A DNA stretch of 64,000 bases from GCA-002282575 sp964519885 (GTDB taxonomy: Bacteria; Pseudomonadota; Gammaproteobacteria; Thiomicrospirales; Thiomicrospiraceae), in NCBI GenBank assembly GCA_964519885.1, contig CAZFLX010000012.1, positions 6,656 to 70,655 of the forward strand, written 5' to 3'. Below, piece by piece: positions 17,961-27,176 of this stretch. Position numbers and translations under genes: made by a program. Within the stretch, counting starts at the first letter, position 1. Every line of letters starts with the position of its first letter. The notes beneath the pieces were generated by a model, which made no database searches, was not told where the DNA came from, and saw only the letters and a list, made by a program, of their open reading frames with translations.

Positions 17961-18950
17961 ATGATCATCGCTGAACTTTCCGGAAATCACAATGGGGATT
18001 TATCTCGCGCTAAAGCTCTTATCTTAGCCGCGAAACAAGCCGGTGCAGATGCAGTAAAGCTTCAAACTTATACTGCAGAAACCATTACCTTAGATTCCGA
18101 TCGCCCAGAATTTATGTTGCAGGGTGGTTTGTGGGATGGAAAACGCCTTTACGATTTATACCAATGGGCGATGACTCCTTGGGAGTGGCATCAGGAATTG
18201 TTTGATTACGCACGATCTTTAAGTCTTTCGGCATTTAGTTCTCCATTCGACGAAACAGCCATTGATTTCTTGGAAACACTCAATTGCCCTATTTACAAAA
18301 TCGCCTCTTTTGAAGCGATGGATTTACCCTTAATTCGCAAGGCAGCTGCAACAGGTAAACCGTTAATCATTTCTACCGGCGTAATTAATGTAGAGCAGAT
18401 CCAAGAGGCTTTGGATGCTGTTTATGCAACGGGAAATAAGCAGGTTACTTTATTGCATTGTGTTAGCCAGTACCCTGCAAATCCTGAAGATTACAATCTT
18501 AATACGATAATCGATATGAAACAGCGTTTCGATGTACCAATAGGTATTTCTGATCACACGCTCGATAACACGGTGGCTATAGCAGCTAGTGCTTTAGGTG
18601 TTAAGGTTATTGAAAAACATATCACGCTTTCTCGAGCAGATGGGGGACCTGATGCTGGATTTTCACTAGAGCCAAATGAATTCAAAGCCTTGGTCGATAC
18701 TTGTTATATTGTTAGAAAAGCCATGGGGACGGTTTCCTATGCCAACACAGACAAAGCTAATTGTTACAGATCCTTATACGTTACCAAGGCGATTAAAAAG
18801 GGTGAGTTATTCACCAAAGAGAATGTCCGTAGCGTGCGTCCTGGTTTGGGTCTGGAACCTAAATATCTTGACCAAGTTTTAGGTAGGGTTGCATCGCAAG
18901 ACATTGATTTTGCAAGCCCTATGCAATGGAGTTTCGTTGTTAAAGATTAG
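17961..18950 (+). CDS. pseI: Pseudaminic acid synthase (NeuB family)
   Basis: A 329-residue NeuB-fold enzyme. The ATG at 17961 gives the family start MIIAELSGNHNG; GAGAGG lies shortly upstream, and an in-frame start at 17937 would add eight residues. GLWDGKRLYDLYQWAMTPWEWH is the insertion that separates PseI from NeuB and LegI. A SAF domain occupies the last ~60 residues. No other pse genes are in the window, so PseB, C, F, G and H would have to lie elsewhere, perhaps upstream. Base composition returns to that of the rfb genes. Confidence 0.87.
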   Translation: MIIAELSGNHNGDLSRAKALILAAKQAGADAVKLQTYTAETITLDSDRPEFMLQGGLWDGKRLYDLYQWAMTPWEWHQELFDYARSLSLSAFSSPFDETAIDFLETLNCPIYKIASFEAMDLPLIRKAAATGKPLIISTGVINVEQIQEALDAVYATGNKQVTLLHCVSQYPANPEDYNLNTIIDMKQRFDVPIGISDHTLDNTVAIAASALGVKVIEKHITLSRADGGPDAGFSLEPNEFKALVDTCYIVRKAMGTVSYANTDKANCYRSLYVTKAIKKGELFTKENVRSVRPGLGLEPKYLDQVLGRVASQDIDFASPMQWSFVVKD

Positions 18951-19007
18951 TGTTGGCATTTTTTTTGCTTGAATTTATATGTTTGGTAGATTGATAAAGG
19001 ATTGACC

Positions 19008-21521
19008 GTGTTAGAGTGGAAAGAGAATGCTTATGGCGATAAATATTTGCCTGCCTATAATGATGCCTTTTCAAGACTGCCAGCTGATGCTGTGTTTAAG
19101 CAATACTTGCAAGGTTTTTTAGCTGATCCACACGTTCTTTACATTGTTATTGGTACTGATTCAGGATTGTTGCCAGCTTATGTTGAGGCCAATTTCTCTG
19201 ATACGGGAAGTAAATATCTATTTATCGAATTACCTGAAGTGCTAAACGCTATTGATCAGTTGTCTTCAGATAGGTTATTAACCATAAAGCAGCATAAACT
19301 CGTCACGGATGCAAAAGTTAGCATGGAATTGCCTACGGTACAAATCGTTGACTCCTCTATGGAGCTAGATCAGCTCGCTGAATTAGGAGGCTATTCAGAT
19401 TTTATTGTTCGCACTCAATATCGAATAGTTAAGTCTTTAGCAGTAGTAGAAAAGCCAACGCCTGAGTACGAGGCGCTATTTGAAAAATTTCAGCAGCAAT
19501 TTTTAGATTTAGAAGTGCATTCTCACGTTGGTGCTGCCAGACATTATATGGATCCTTGGTTTAAGGATGCTTTTGAGCTGTTAGTACCCGTGCAACGTTT
19601 GAAAAATTTTTACAAAGGTAAAACCTTCGTGCTTTTGGGTGGTGCACCTTCTTTGCCGCTTATTTTTGACTGGCTTAAAGCACATCGCGAGGATGTTATT
19701 GTCATGGCGGCTATTCGTATCGCAGGTCGCTTACACAAAGAAGGTATAACACCAGATTATTTTGTTGGTGTGGATGGAAAGCCACAAATGTTGGACTACT
19801 GCCGTGAGCTATTTCAATTTCATGACAAGAGTGTCCTAATTACTTCTCATCATTTAGCGCCTAACGTGCTTAGTCAATGGTCTGGCCCCATTGTATACAT
19901 GAATAAGCGTTTTCCTTTTGGTGATAAATTAGCTGATGAAGCTATCAATGCCGATGCGGTTGGCCCTACAGTCATGAATGCAGCGCTTCATATTGCGGGC
20001 TATATGGGGGCAGATACCATTTACCTTAGTGGTGTTGATATGTGCTATAGCCCGCAAGGTGAAAGTCACGAATCTTCAAGCATTGAAAGTCAAATAGGTC
20101 GTTACATTCGTTATGGTGGTCATTTAGTTAGCACTTATGCTGATATAGATGTGGAAACAAACGTGCATATGCTCTCGGCCAGTCAAGCTATGGGTAAACA
20201 AGTTCATTTTATGAAGCTCATTAAACCAAGTTTGTCAGTTATTAATGTCAACCCTTACGCTACGCGTATCCCCAATATTGTTCATCGTCCGATTAGCGAC
20301 TTACCTGATGTTGCGAACAAGATAGACGTCGGTCAACGTCAACAGGCGCGTCAATTAGCAAGCTTAACCAATCCTGAAATTCAAGAACTCTATTCGCAAG
20401 TATTGTTGCCATCCATTCGATTATTTAGGAAGAAATTGATCCAAGCAGTCAAATATGCCAGTCAAGGATTATTGTTTATTGATGATTGTCATATTCCTGA
20501 CAGCATTAACCACAAACAACTGAATAAAATTATTAAAGCACGCACTAGATTAGAGTCTGTTTTAGGCGAAGATTTGTTTTTGCTGTTTGAATATGGTTTT
20601 GTTGATTATGTAGCGATATTAGCACCTTTAGAAAAGCAAAAACCTGAAGGGGATGAGTTACTGAAGGTTTTATCTCAGTATTTTAGTGCTATCTCGAAAT
20701 CTGCTAAGGGGTTGTCTAATGTATTAGATGGTATGCTTTTAAGAGCCAAATGGCGCATTCAAGAGTGTGAATGTAAGCTTACCGAAGGCTTAGTGGACTA
20801 TTGGTTAGCAGAGAATCAACCCGGACGCTGTCATGTCTGGTTTGAGCGTTGTCAACAACCCCAACTTACCCACAAAGAACAAGTATTGTTTGATCGATGT
20901 GCTGCTGCATTTATTGATTTGTTACAAAATAAGGTGCCCTCTTTTAAAGGCGGCATGATGAGCAAAGAAAAACAACTGGCTAGTTTGTGGAAGTTTACTA
21001 CCAACGCCATTTCAGCCAAAGATATTGACCGTGTATCTGATTTGGCTTCCTATGTTGCAGAGCTTGAGGGTGAAGAGTTTGAACAGTTAGCTTATTATTT
21101 ATCGGCGCATGAGCAAAGCATGCGTGAAAATTGGCAAGCCAGCGAAGAAGCTATTGATCGAGTGACTCATCCACGCCTTGTTTTCTCAGCTTTACAATTA
21201 CGACTGACTAACGCCATGAGAAAAGGTGATATTGAAGCAACACTTCAATCTGTAGAGGCATTATCGGATTACGATGACTACTACCTTTATATTTTGGCCA
21301 TACTGGCACAGAATATTGGCTTGTCAGAACTTGCCGGCAATGCATTTATTTATTACTTGCAGCGTCGTCCGAATGATGTGGCAGCATTGTGGGATTATTG
21401 GCACTATCTTAAAGCATTGAATAATCATCAATCGATGCAAGATTTTCAACAGTTCATTGAAATTCATGAAGTTAATGATGGTGCACTGATGCATGAAGTG
21501 TTACAAGCGCTTTCTAGCTGA
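19008..21521 (+). CDS. maf: Motility-associated factor (Maf), flagellin glycosyltransferase
   Basis: An 837-residue cytoplasmic protein. I favour GTG at 19008, which has AAAGG 7 nt upstream; TTG at 19002 is too close to that site. The central DUF115/MptE-like domain starts around residue 200 (FVLLGGAPSL, then PDYFVGVDGKPQML and DTIYLSGVDMCY). The C-terminal half is helical and TPR-like. Maf proteins attach pseudaminic or legionaminic acid to flagellin, and this gene lies directly upstream of the two flagellin genes. It links the sugar island to the filament genes. Which nonulosonic acid it uses is unknown. Confidence 0.85.
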   Translation: MLEWKENAYGDKYLPAYNDAFSRLPADAVFKQYLQGFLADPHVLYIVIGTDSGLLPAYVEANFSDTGSKYLFIELPEVLNAIDQLSSDRLLTIKQHKLVTDAKVSMELPTVQIVDSSMELDQLAELGGYSDFIVRTQYRIVKSLAVVEKPTPEYEALFEKFQQQFLDLEVHSHVGAARHYMDPWFKDAFELLVPVQRLKNFYKGKTFVLLGGAPSLPLIFDWLKAHREDVIVMAAIRIAGRLHKEGITPDYFVGVDGKPQMLDYCRELFQFHDKSVLITSHHLAPNVLSQWSGPIVYMNKRFPFGDKLADEAINADAVGPTVMNAALHIAGYMGADTIYLSGVDMCYSPQGESHESSSIESQIGRYIRYGGHLVSTYADIDVETNVHMLSASQAMGKQVHFMKLIKPSLSVINVNPYATRIPNIVHRPISDLPDVANKIDVGQRQQARQLASLTNPEIQELYSQVLLPSIRLFRKKLIQAVKYASQGLLFIDDCHIPDSINHKQLNKIIKARTRLESVLGEDLFLLFEYGFVDYVAILAPLEKQKPEGDELLKVLSQYFSAISKSAKGLSNVLDGMLLRAKWRIQECECKLTEGLVDYWLAENQPGRCHVWFERCQQPQLTHKEQVLFDRCAAAFIDLLQNKVPSFKGGMMSKEKQLASLWKFTTNAISAKDIDRVSDLASYVAELEGEEFEQLAYYLSAHEQSMRENWQASEEAIDRVTHPRLVFSALQLRLTNAMRKGDIEATLQSVEALSDYDDYYLYILAILAQNIGLSELAGNAFIYYLQRRPNDVAALWDYWHYLKALNNHQSMQDFQQFIEIHEVNDGALMHEVLQALSS

Positions 21522-21560
21522 GACGAAATAGTTTTTTTTCAAAAAAATTCAACAAAAGAC

Positions 21561-21587
21561 TAAAGCTATGGCAATCCTTGCCGACAA
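21561..21587 (+). promoter_or_regulatory. Sigma-28 (FliA) promoter of flagellin gene 1
   Basis: TAAAGCTA at 21561-21568, an 11-nt spacer, then GCCGACAA at 21580-21587. The consensus is TAAAGTTT-N11-GCCGATAA. It lies about 50 nt upstream of the start at 21636. Confidence 0.85.
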
Positions 21588-21635
21588 CCTGTATGAACAA
21601 GAGTTTTACTCACAGGCAACTTAAGGAGATACACC

Positions 21636-22481
21636 ATGGCTATGGTCGTCAACACAAATACGGGCGCGAACAATGCAGTGCGTTTACTGGATATCACGTC
21701 TCGTAGTCAACAAACAACAATGGATCGTTTAACGTCTGGTGTGCGTATTAATTCATCTAAAGATGACGCCGCAGGTTTATCCATCGCTACAAAAATGACT
21801 ACTCAAATTCGCGGTACAGATATGGCTGTTCGTAACGCTAATGATGGTATGAACATGATGCAAACCATGGATGCTACCATGGAGCAGGTCACTGATATGA
21901 TGCAACGTATGCGCGATTTAGGCTTACAGTCACAAAACGGAACCTATACATCAGCGCAACGGAGTGATATGAACGAAGAGTTTCAGGCTCTTGCTAAAGA
22001 GATTGGTCGGATTGCTAGTACTACCAAGTTTAATGGTATTTCTGTGTTTAAAGGTTCTTCTACTGGTAAAATTGCTTTCCAAGTAGGTTGGGAAAGTGGT
22101 GGAGCAAATCGAATTGGTTCTGGCGAAATTAAGATGAATGGAGCTACTTCATTATCAAAAATGTCTTCTAGTTTGCAGGGGATGAACTTAAAGTCAGTGA
22201 CTAAAGCTTCTGCTGCGGTCGCAAAATTAGATAAATTTTTGTCGACCGTTCAGACTTCGCGTGCTAAATGGGGTGCTATTATGAACCGTTTAGACTATAC
22301 CATCACAAACTTGAATACGGTTGCGGCGAATACCAAAGTATCTCGTAGTGCCATTCAGGATACTAACTACGCGGTTGAAGCGGCGAACCTTGCTCGTACT
22401 CAGGTACTACAACAAGCGGGTAAGGCAATGCTGTCACAAAGTAATCAAAACTCGCAAAACGTGTTGTCATTGTTGCGTTAA
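21636..22481 (+). CDS. fliC: Flagellin 1
   Basis: A 281-residue flagellin with AAGGAG upstream of the ATG. The N-terminal D0/D1 region contains LTSGVRINSSKDDAAGLSIA, and the C-terminal D1/D0 ends ANLARTQVLQQAGKAMLSQS. The central variable region is very short, so the D2/D3 outer domains are essentially missing. The protein is close to the second copy at 23293 over its whole length. Ser- and Thr-rich stretches at residues ~150-190 are candidate sites for O-linked nonulosonic acids. Confidence 0.97.
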   Translation: MAMVVNTNTGANNAVRLLDITSRSQQTTMDRLTSGVRINSSKDDAAGLSIATKMTTQIRGTDMAVRNANDGMNMMQTMDATMEQVTDMMQRMRDLGLQSQNGTYTSAQRSDMNEEFQALAKEIGRIASTTKFNGISVFKGSSTGKIAFQVGWESGGANRIGSGEIKMNGATSLSKMSSSLQGMNLKSVTKASAAVAKLDKFLSTVQTSRAKWGAIMNRLDYTITNLNTVAANTKVSRSAIQDTNYAVEAANLARTQVLQQAGKAMLSQSNQNSQNVLSLLR

Positions 22482-22512
22482 TTGAAGTAAATTAACTACA
22501 ATGCTTAGTTTT

Positions 22513-22557
22513 AACCCATAATCAGCTATCGTTAAAAGCGTTAGCTGAATATGGGTT
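22513..22557 (+). terminator. Stem-loop after flagellin 1
   Basis: AACCCATA (22513-22520) pairs with TATGGGTT (22550-22557), and TCAGCTA pairs with TAGCTGA inside it, with one A-A mismatch. No long U-run follows. It may be a weak terminator or an mRNA 3' stabiliser that sets the flagellin/flaG ratio. Confidence 0.5.
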
Positions 22558-22582
22558 TAATTGGTTCAAGGGAGGTGAAAAT

Positions 22583-23014
22583 ATGCAAGGCATATCTTCA
22601 ACCATGGGGTCGTCAGTGGCTGATTTATCTAAACGGCAATCTCTGCCAGAAGGTTTTCAACAGCCTGGGTTGATTTCAAACTCAGGGGCGGAAAATAAGG
22701 CATTGATTAAGTCGCCTGTTGATACATCCACAACCAATAAACAGAAAATTGAGGATGCTGAAGCCGAGCGATTGGTTGACACCTTAAATCAACAATTGGA
22801 AGTGGCTAAGTTTGGTGTTCGTTTCAAGTCGGATGAGCAGTCTGGTCGTCTTGTTTTTTCAATTTATGATGTTTCAACAAACGAGGTGGTGCGCCAGATT
22901 CCTGATGAAGAGGTGCTCAGAACCTCGCAAAAATTGAAAGAATTTTTAGAACGATCATCAACCGAACCTAATTCAGCAAAATCCATAGGTATGATATTGG
23001 ACAAAGAGGCTTAA
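22583..23014 (+). CDS. flaG: FlaG family protein
   Basis: A 143-residue protein with GGGAGGTG before the ATG. Residues ~60-130 form the FlaG domain (VRFKSDEQSGRLVFSIYD, then VVRQIPDEEVL). The N-terminal 60 residues are low-complexity. FlaG affects filament length in several polar flagellates. It lies between the two flagellin genes and ends in its own terminator. Confidence 0.9.
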   Translation: MQGISSTMGSSVADLSKRQSLPEGFQQPGLISNSGAENKALIKSPVDTSTTNKQKIEDAEAERLVDTLNQQLEVAKFGVRFKSDEQSGRLVFSIYDVSTNEVVRQIPDEEVLRTSQKLKEFLERSSTEPNSAKSIGMILDKEA

Positions 23015-23038
23015 CACTTGAGTTGTCCGATTAGATTT

Positions 23039-23072
23039 AGGCACAAGCAATCGCGCTTTGTGCCTTTTTTGT
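23039..23072 (+). terminator. Intrinsic terminator after flaG
   Basis: AGGCACAA at 23039-23046 pairs with TTGTGCCT at 23058-23065 and is followed by a T-run. It separates flaG from the second flagellin unit. Confidence 0.85.
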
Positions 23073-23192
23073 TTTAATCTCTCCAATAATACCTGCTTAT
23101 TGCTCTTTTGAGGTCTTTTCGTTCGTTTGTCTCCCTGCTGTGTTCGGTTTTTAATCGCACAATAACAGTCTGCAAAAAATTCTAAAAAAAAC

Positions 23193-23219
23193 TAAAGATA
23201 ACCTGACTAGTGCCGTTAA
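23193..23219 (+). promoter_or_regulatory. Sigma-28 promoter of flagellin gene 2
   Basis: TAAAGATA at 23193-23200, an 11-nt spacer, then GCCGTTAA at 23212-23219. Same architecture as the promoter at 21561, about 74 nt upstream of the second flagellin start. Confidence 0.82.
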
Positions 23220-23292
23220 CCATTATGACGGTGGGAAACACTGCCGCAACAACTTAACAAGGTTATAAAGTAAACACACAAGGAGCCTCATC

Positions 23293-24138
23293 ATGGCAAT
23301 GGTAATTAACACAAATATCGGTTCTAACAACGCAGTTCGTTTATTAGATATCACGTCACGTAACCAACAAATCACGATGGATCGTTTGACATCTGGTCTT
23401 CGTATTAACTCATCAAAAGATGATGCGGCAGGTATGTCTGTTGTGACTAACATGACCAAACAGATTCGCGGTATAGATATGGCTGTACGTAATGCTAACG
23501 ACGGTATGAATATGATGCAAACCATGGACGCAACCATGGAACAAGTCACAGACATGATGCAACGTATGCGTGAATTGGGTTTGCAATCTCAAAACGGAAC
23601 CTATACTTCTGCACAGCGTATGGACATGAATGAAGAGTTTCAGGCTCTTGCTAAAGAAGTTGGGCGTATCGCTAGTGCGACCAAATTCAACGGAATATCT
23701 GTATTCAAAGGTTCTTCGATGAGTAAAGTGGCTTTCCAGGTAGGTTGGGAAAGTGGCGGTGCAAACCGTATTGGATCGGGTGAGTTGGTGGTTAGTGGTG
23801 CTGCATCATTATCGACAATGTCTTCAAGTTTACAAGGTGCTAATTTAAAATCAGTTACAGCAGCTTCTGCAGCTGTGGCGAAATTAGATCAATTCTTATC
23901 TACCGTGCAAACAACTCGTGCTAAATGGGGTGCGATTATGAATCGACTAGACTACACCATTACTAACCTGCAAACCGTTGCAGCCAATACGAAAGTATCG
24001 CGCAGCGCCATTCAGGATACGAATTATGCGGTTGAAGCAGCAAATCTTGCTCGTACCCAAGTATTGCAACAAGCGGGTCAAGCGATGCTTTCGCAAAGCA
24101 ATCAAAATAGTCAACAAATTCTGCAGTTGTTACAGTAA
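23293..24138 (+). CDS. Flagellin 2
   Basis: A 281-residue flagellin, same length as flagellin 1 and colinear with it. The D0/D1 regions are almost unchanged. Differences cluster in the middle (residues ~145-200) and in a few N-terminal positions such as NQQI for SQQT and MSVVT for LSIAT. An AGGAG-type site precedes the ATG. It is a tandem duplication with its own sigma-28 promoter, suggesting a filament of two subunits. Which copy is major cannot be told from sequence. Confidence 0.97.
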   Translation: MAMVINTNIGSNNAVRLLDITSRNQQITMDRLTSGLRINSSKDDAAGMSVVTNMTKQIRGIDMAVRNANDGMNMMQTMDATMEQVTDMMQRMRELGLQSQNGTYTSAQRMDMNEEFQALAKEVGRIASATKFNGISVFKGSSMSKVAFQVGWESGGANRIGSGELVVSGAASLSTMSSSLQGANLKSVTAASAAVAKLDQFLSTVQTTRAKWGAIMNRLDYTITNLQTVAANTKVSRSAIQDTNYAVEAANLARTQVLQQAGQAMLSQSNQNSQQILQLLQ

Positions 24139-24151
24139 CTCATTAAGCATA

Positions 24152-24176
24152 CGGCTGACTAAAAGTTAGTCAGCCG
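24152..24176 (+). terminator. Perfect 11-bp hairpin after flagellin 2
   Basis: CGGCTGACTAA at 24152-24162 and TTAGTCAGCCG at 24166-24176 with a 3-nt loop. No U-run follows, so it may protect the 3' end of flagellin mRNA or cause partial termination before fliS. Confidence 0.6.
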
Positions 24177-24211
24177 AGAATTAACACTAGTTAAACATTA
24201 GCAAATTGGAA

Positions 24212-24652
24212 ATGAGTATGAATGCCATGATTCGTCAGCGTTTTTTACAACAGTATGCACAAACGAGCGTTACTACAGGTATCGAAAGCGCAACACCTCA
24301 TAGACTGGTGCAAATGCTTTACGACGGTGTGCTAGATCGCATAGCTCAAGCTAAAGGTTTCATGTTGAGAAAAGAGTTCGAGAAAAAGTCTCGCGTAGTT
24401 AACAGTATTATCAGCATTATTTCCCACCTACAACAGACATTGGATTTAGACAGAGGGGGTGATGTTGCCCAAAATCTCTATGCGGTTTATGGCTATGCCT
24501 CACAACAGGTTTTTAAAGCCAGTAGACACAATGACCCCGCTTTGCTGGACGAAGTAACGGGTTTGATCAGAAGTCTTAAGCAAGCATGGGATGACATGCC
24601 CGAAAATTTTAGAAAAATGAGTAAAGAAGAAATTGAGCGCTATCGACAGTAA
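24212..24652 (+). CDS. fliS: Flagellar export chaperone FliS
   Basis: A 146-residue FliS homologue. Several start codons are close together (TTG 24206, ATG 24212, ATG 24218); I use 24212. The sequence matches FliS in length, helical character and landmarks: ESATPHRLVQMLYDGVLDRI, DLDRGGDVAQNLYAVYGY and the C-terminal LKQAWDDMP. FliS binds the C-terminus of flagellin and prevents premature polymerisation. Placement directly after flagellin fits. Confidence 0.93.
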   Translation: MSMNAMIRQRFLQQYAQTSVTTGIESATPHRLVQMLYDGVLDRIAQAKGFMLRKEFEKKSRVVNSIISIISHLQQTLDLDRGGDVAQNLYAVYGYASQQVFKASRHNDPALLDEVTGLIRSLKQAWDDMPENFRKMSKEEIERYRQ

Positions 24653-24685
24653 TTGTTCAATATAAGAGTTTACCTTGTGTGTTTT

Positions 24686-24709
24686 CCGCCCTGTATGGGC
24701 GGTTTTTTT
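24686..24709 (+). terminator. Intrinsic terminator after fliS
   Basis: CCGCCC pairs with GGGCGG across a 5-nt loop and is followed by seven T. Confidence 0.9.
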
Positions 24710-24772
24710 CATTTTGGCGGGCTTAAAAATTTTATTTTTTATCGATTTAAGAGGTCATCAAAGTCTTTTGAT

Positions 24773-24799
24773 TAAAGTTTTTAAGACAAATGCCGATAT
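24773..24799 (+). promoter_or_regulatory. Sigma-28 promoter of fliD
   Basis: TAAAGTTT at 24773-24780, an 11-nt spacer, then GCCGATAT at 24792-24799. This is the closest of the three promoters to consensus, and lies ~57 nt upstream of fliD. Confidence 0.87.
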
Positions 24800-24855
24800 T
24801 TGTAACAAATGACATAGTAAAATAAAAAACACAACCGATTAAGGGGAGAATAAAC

Positions 24856-26871
24856 ATGTCTACAAGTGCAATAGGTTCGAGCATTTTAAGTGTCTTTAAT
24901 AAGGGTACATTTGATGTCAATGCATTGGCAACAGCGCTCGCTACGTCTGATATTGCAGCGCGTAAAGCCGGTTATGAAGCACAGCAAACTAAATATGCCA
25001 ATAAACAAGCAGGTATGGATTTGTTGCAACAAGCCTTTCGTGGTTTACAAATTGGATTAGCTGATTTAGGTTCTGCAGCAACTTTCACCAAGGTTTCAGC
25101 CAACAGTTCTGATGCGAGTGCCATATCGGCAACTATTAACGGTAAGCCAACGCCAGCCACCTATAATGTGGTGGTGAATCAATTGGCGCAGGCACAAAGT
25201 GTTGCCTCGGGTGCTTATGCGTCACAAACTTCCCCCGTTGGTGAAGGCACCTTTAGTATTACTGTCGGCGGTGTGTCTAAAGACATTACTATCGGTGCAA
25301 CCAATAATAGTTTGTCATCACTCAGGGATTCTATTAATTCCGCAGGCTTACCGGTCAATGCCAGCATCGTCAATGATGGGAGCGGTTACCGCTTGTTAAT
25401 GTCGTCTCAACAAACAGGTGTGGCGAATGCGATTAGTGTGAATGTAACGGATTCGGATGGTAACAATACCGACACCACCGGATTGTCGCGTTTGGCTTCG
25501 GTAAATTTAACCACCACCGTTGCCGCACAAGATGCTAATTTAACGATTAATGGTCTTAATTTAAACTCATCAACAAATGTTGTAGAAGGCGCTATTGAAG
25601 GTCTGACACTTAATTTGAATAAAGCTGAAGCGGGAGTCGCAAAGACCATCACAATTGGTGCTAACACAACCGATTTGAAGGATAAGGTTCAGTCCATGGT
25701 TGAGGACTATAATGCTATGGTTGGTATTATGGCCAACTTGGGCTCTTACAGCAAGGATGATCAGGATCCGACCAAAGGGGCTTTAGCGGGTGATTCGGCT
25801 TTAAGAAGTGCGCGCTCTCAATTGCGTGAAATGCTTAATTTTCGTTCTAACACTGGAGGTATTCAGTCGCTGGCTGATGCAGGGGTGGTGAGTAATCGCG
25901 ACGGCACCATAAAGTTCGATGAATCACGTTTCAATGCTGCATTGACTGCAGACCCAACTGCTGTCAGTAAAATGTTTGCGGCTGTTGCAACAGCTTCCGA
26001 CCCACAGGTTGCTTTCATTGGTGCAACCGATAAAACGGTGGTTGGAAAATATAGTCTAGATGTTGTTCAGGCGGCTAAACAGGCAACTTATTTGGGCGCT
26101 ACGGCGGCAGGTTTAGCGACTGATCCGATGGTCATCGATGCTAGCAATAACAGTTTTTCCTTAACGCTTAACGGTACGGCTTCTTCCACACTAACCCTGG
26201 CTCAGGGAAGCTTTAGTCGTACCGAAGTGGCGGGTATGTTGCAAGCTGCGATTAACAACGACTCCGCCATTAAAGGCAAAGGCTATGCGGTGAATGTCAC
26301 TTTTGATAGCGACAACAATCGTTTTCAAATGACCACGCGTGATTATGGTTCTGCCATGAGTATCAATTTTAATTCTGTTGCTAGCAGCATGGCGACAACC
26401 TTGGGCCTAGATACAGGCAGCGGCGCAGCAGGGAGTACTGCGGGTGCTGATGTGTTGGGAAGTTTGAGAGATGCTAGTGGTAGAAATTTTGTTTTTGCGG
26501 GAGTTGGACAAAATGTCAAGATTCAAAGCTTGCTTCCGGGCTCTCCCCTTGGTTTAGAGTTCAGTGTCGCTGGTTCGGCAATTGGAGATAGAGGTACCCT
26601 AGACTTTAATCGCGGTTATGCGTCACAGTTAAACTTAAAGATTAATAGTTTTTTAGACAGTAAAGAAGGTCTGTTGGGTGCTGGTTTGACTTCAATTACG
26701 CAGAATCAAACTAAAGTTGCTGATCAATTAAAAAAGTTGGATGAGCGTTATCAATTGTTAGTTGAGCGTTATTCTAGACAATTCACTGCTGCAAACGAAG
26801 CGATGAGTCGTATGAATTCCTTAGGCGCTTCTTTGGCTAGTACATTTAACACTAACAAAGAGGATAACTAA
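24856..26871 (+). CDS. fliD: Flagellar hook-associated protein 2 (filament cap)
   Basis: A 671-residue FliD, preceded by AAGGGGAG. The N-terminal FliD_N domain (residues ~10-110) and the C-terminal FliD_C domain (about 240-660) are both recognisable. The C-terminal coiled-coil contains LKKLDERYQLLVERYSRQF. It is longer than the ~470 residues of enteric FliD because of an inserted middle region (about residues 380-560) rich in Ala, Ser and Thr. FliD caps the filament and lets flagellin fold at the tip. Confidence 0.93.
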   Translation: MSTSAIGSSILSVFNKGTFDVNALATALATSDIAARKAGYEAQQTKYANKQAGMDLLQQAFRGLQIGLADLGSAATFTKVSANSSDASAISATINGKPTPATYNVVVNQLAQAQSVASGAYASQTSPVGEGTFSITVGGVSKDITIGATNNSLSSLRDSINSAGLPVNASIVNDGSGYRLLMSSQQTGVANAISVNVTDSDGNNTDTTGLSRLASVNLTTTVAAQDANLTINGLNLNSSTNVVEGAIEGLTLNLNKAEAGVAKTITIGANTTDLKDKVQSMVEDYNAMVGIMANLGSYSKDDQDPTKGALAGDSALRSARSQLREMLNFRSNTGGIQSLADAGVVSNRDGTIKFDESRFNAALTADPTAVSKMFAAVATASDPQVAFIGATDKTVVGKYSLDVVQAAKQATYLGATAAGLATDPMVIDASNNSFSLTLNGTASSTLTLAQGSFSRTEVAGMLQAAINNDSAIKGKGYAVNVTFDSDNNRFQMTTRDYGSAMSINFNSVASSMATTLGLDTGSGAAGSTAGADVLGSLRDASGRNFVFAGVGQNVKIQSLLPGSPLGLEFSVAGSAIGDRGTLDFNRGYASQLNLKINSFLDSKEGLLGAGLTSITQNQTKVADQLKKLDERYQLLVERYSRQFTAANEAMSRMNSLGASLASTFNTNKEDN

Positions 26872-26876
26872 TTTTA

Positions 26877-27176
26877 GTGGACACTTATTTGTTGAATTTA
26901 TTAGCTGAAGGCGAACACTTCTTGTTGGCCTTACAGCTGCACGAGCAAGACGATGTTACCAAGCAATTGGGAGATTGGCAGGCACGTGTTGAGCAGTATG
27001 TTGCCCAAATGCCTGAGCAGGCTTCTGAGCAGGCTCAGCAGAAGGGGGCTTCGTTGATGTCTTTAGTGCAGCGACTTGAAGAGGCATTCAAACGCCAAGC
27101 TGAGTGGATACAAAGGCAGCAATATCAGGTACAGCAACAACATTTAGCAGCGCAAAAATACACCAAAAACACCTAA
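26877..27176 (+). CDS. Small helical protein in the FliT position
   Basis: A 99-residue protein starting with GTG 5 nt after the fliD stop; no clear separate ribosome binding site, so it may be read by coupling. It is Gln- and Glu-rich and predicted to be all helical, with QRLEEAFKRQ-type coiled-coil periodicity at the end. FliT, the FliD chaperone, is of this size and follows fliS or fliD in many flagellates, but I see no sequence motif that proves it. It overlaps the convergent gene at 27173 by 4 nt. Confidence 0.5.
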   Translation: MDTYLLNLLAEGEHFLLALQLHEQDDVTKQLGDWQARVEQYVAQMPEQASEQAQQKGASLMSLVQRLEEAFKRQAEWIQRQQYQVQQQHLAAQKYTKNT

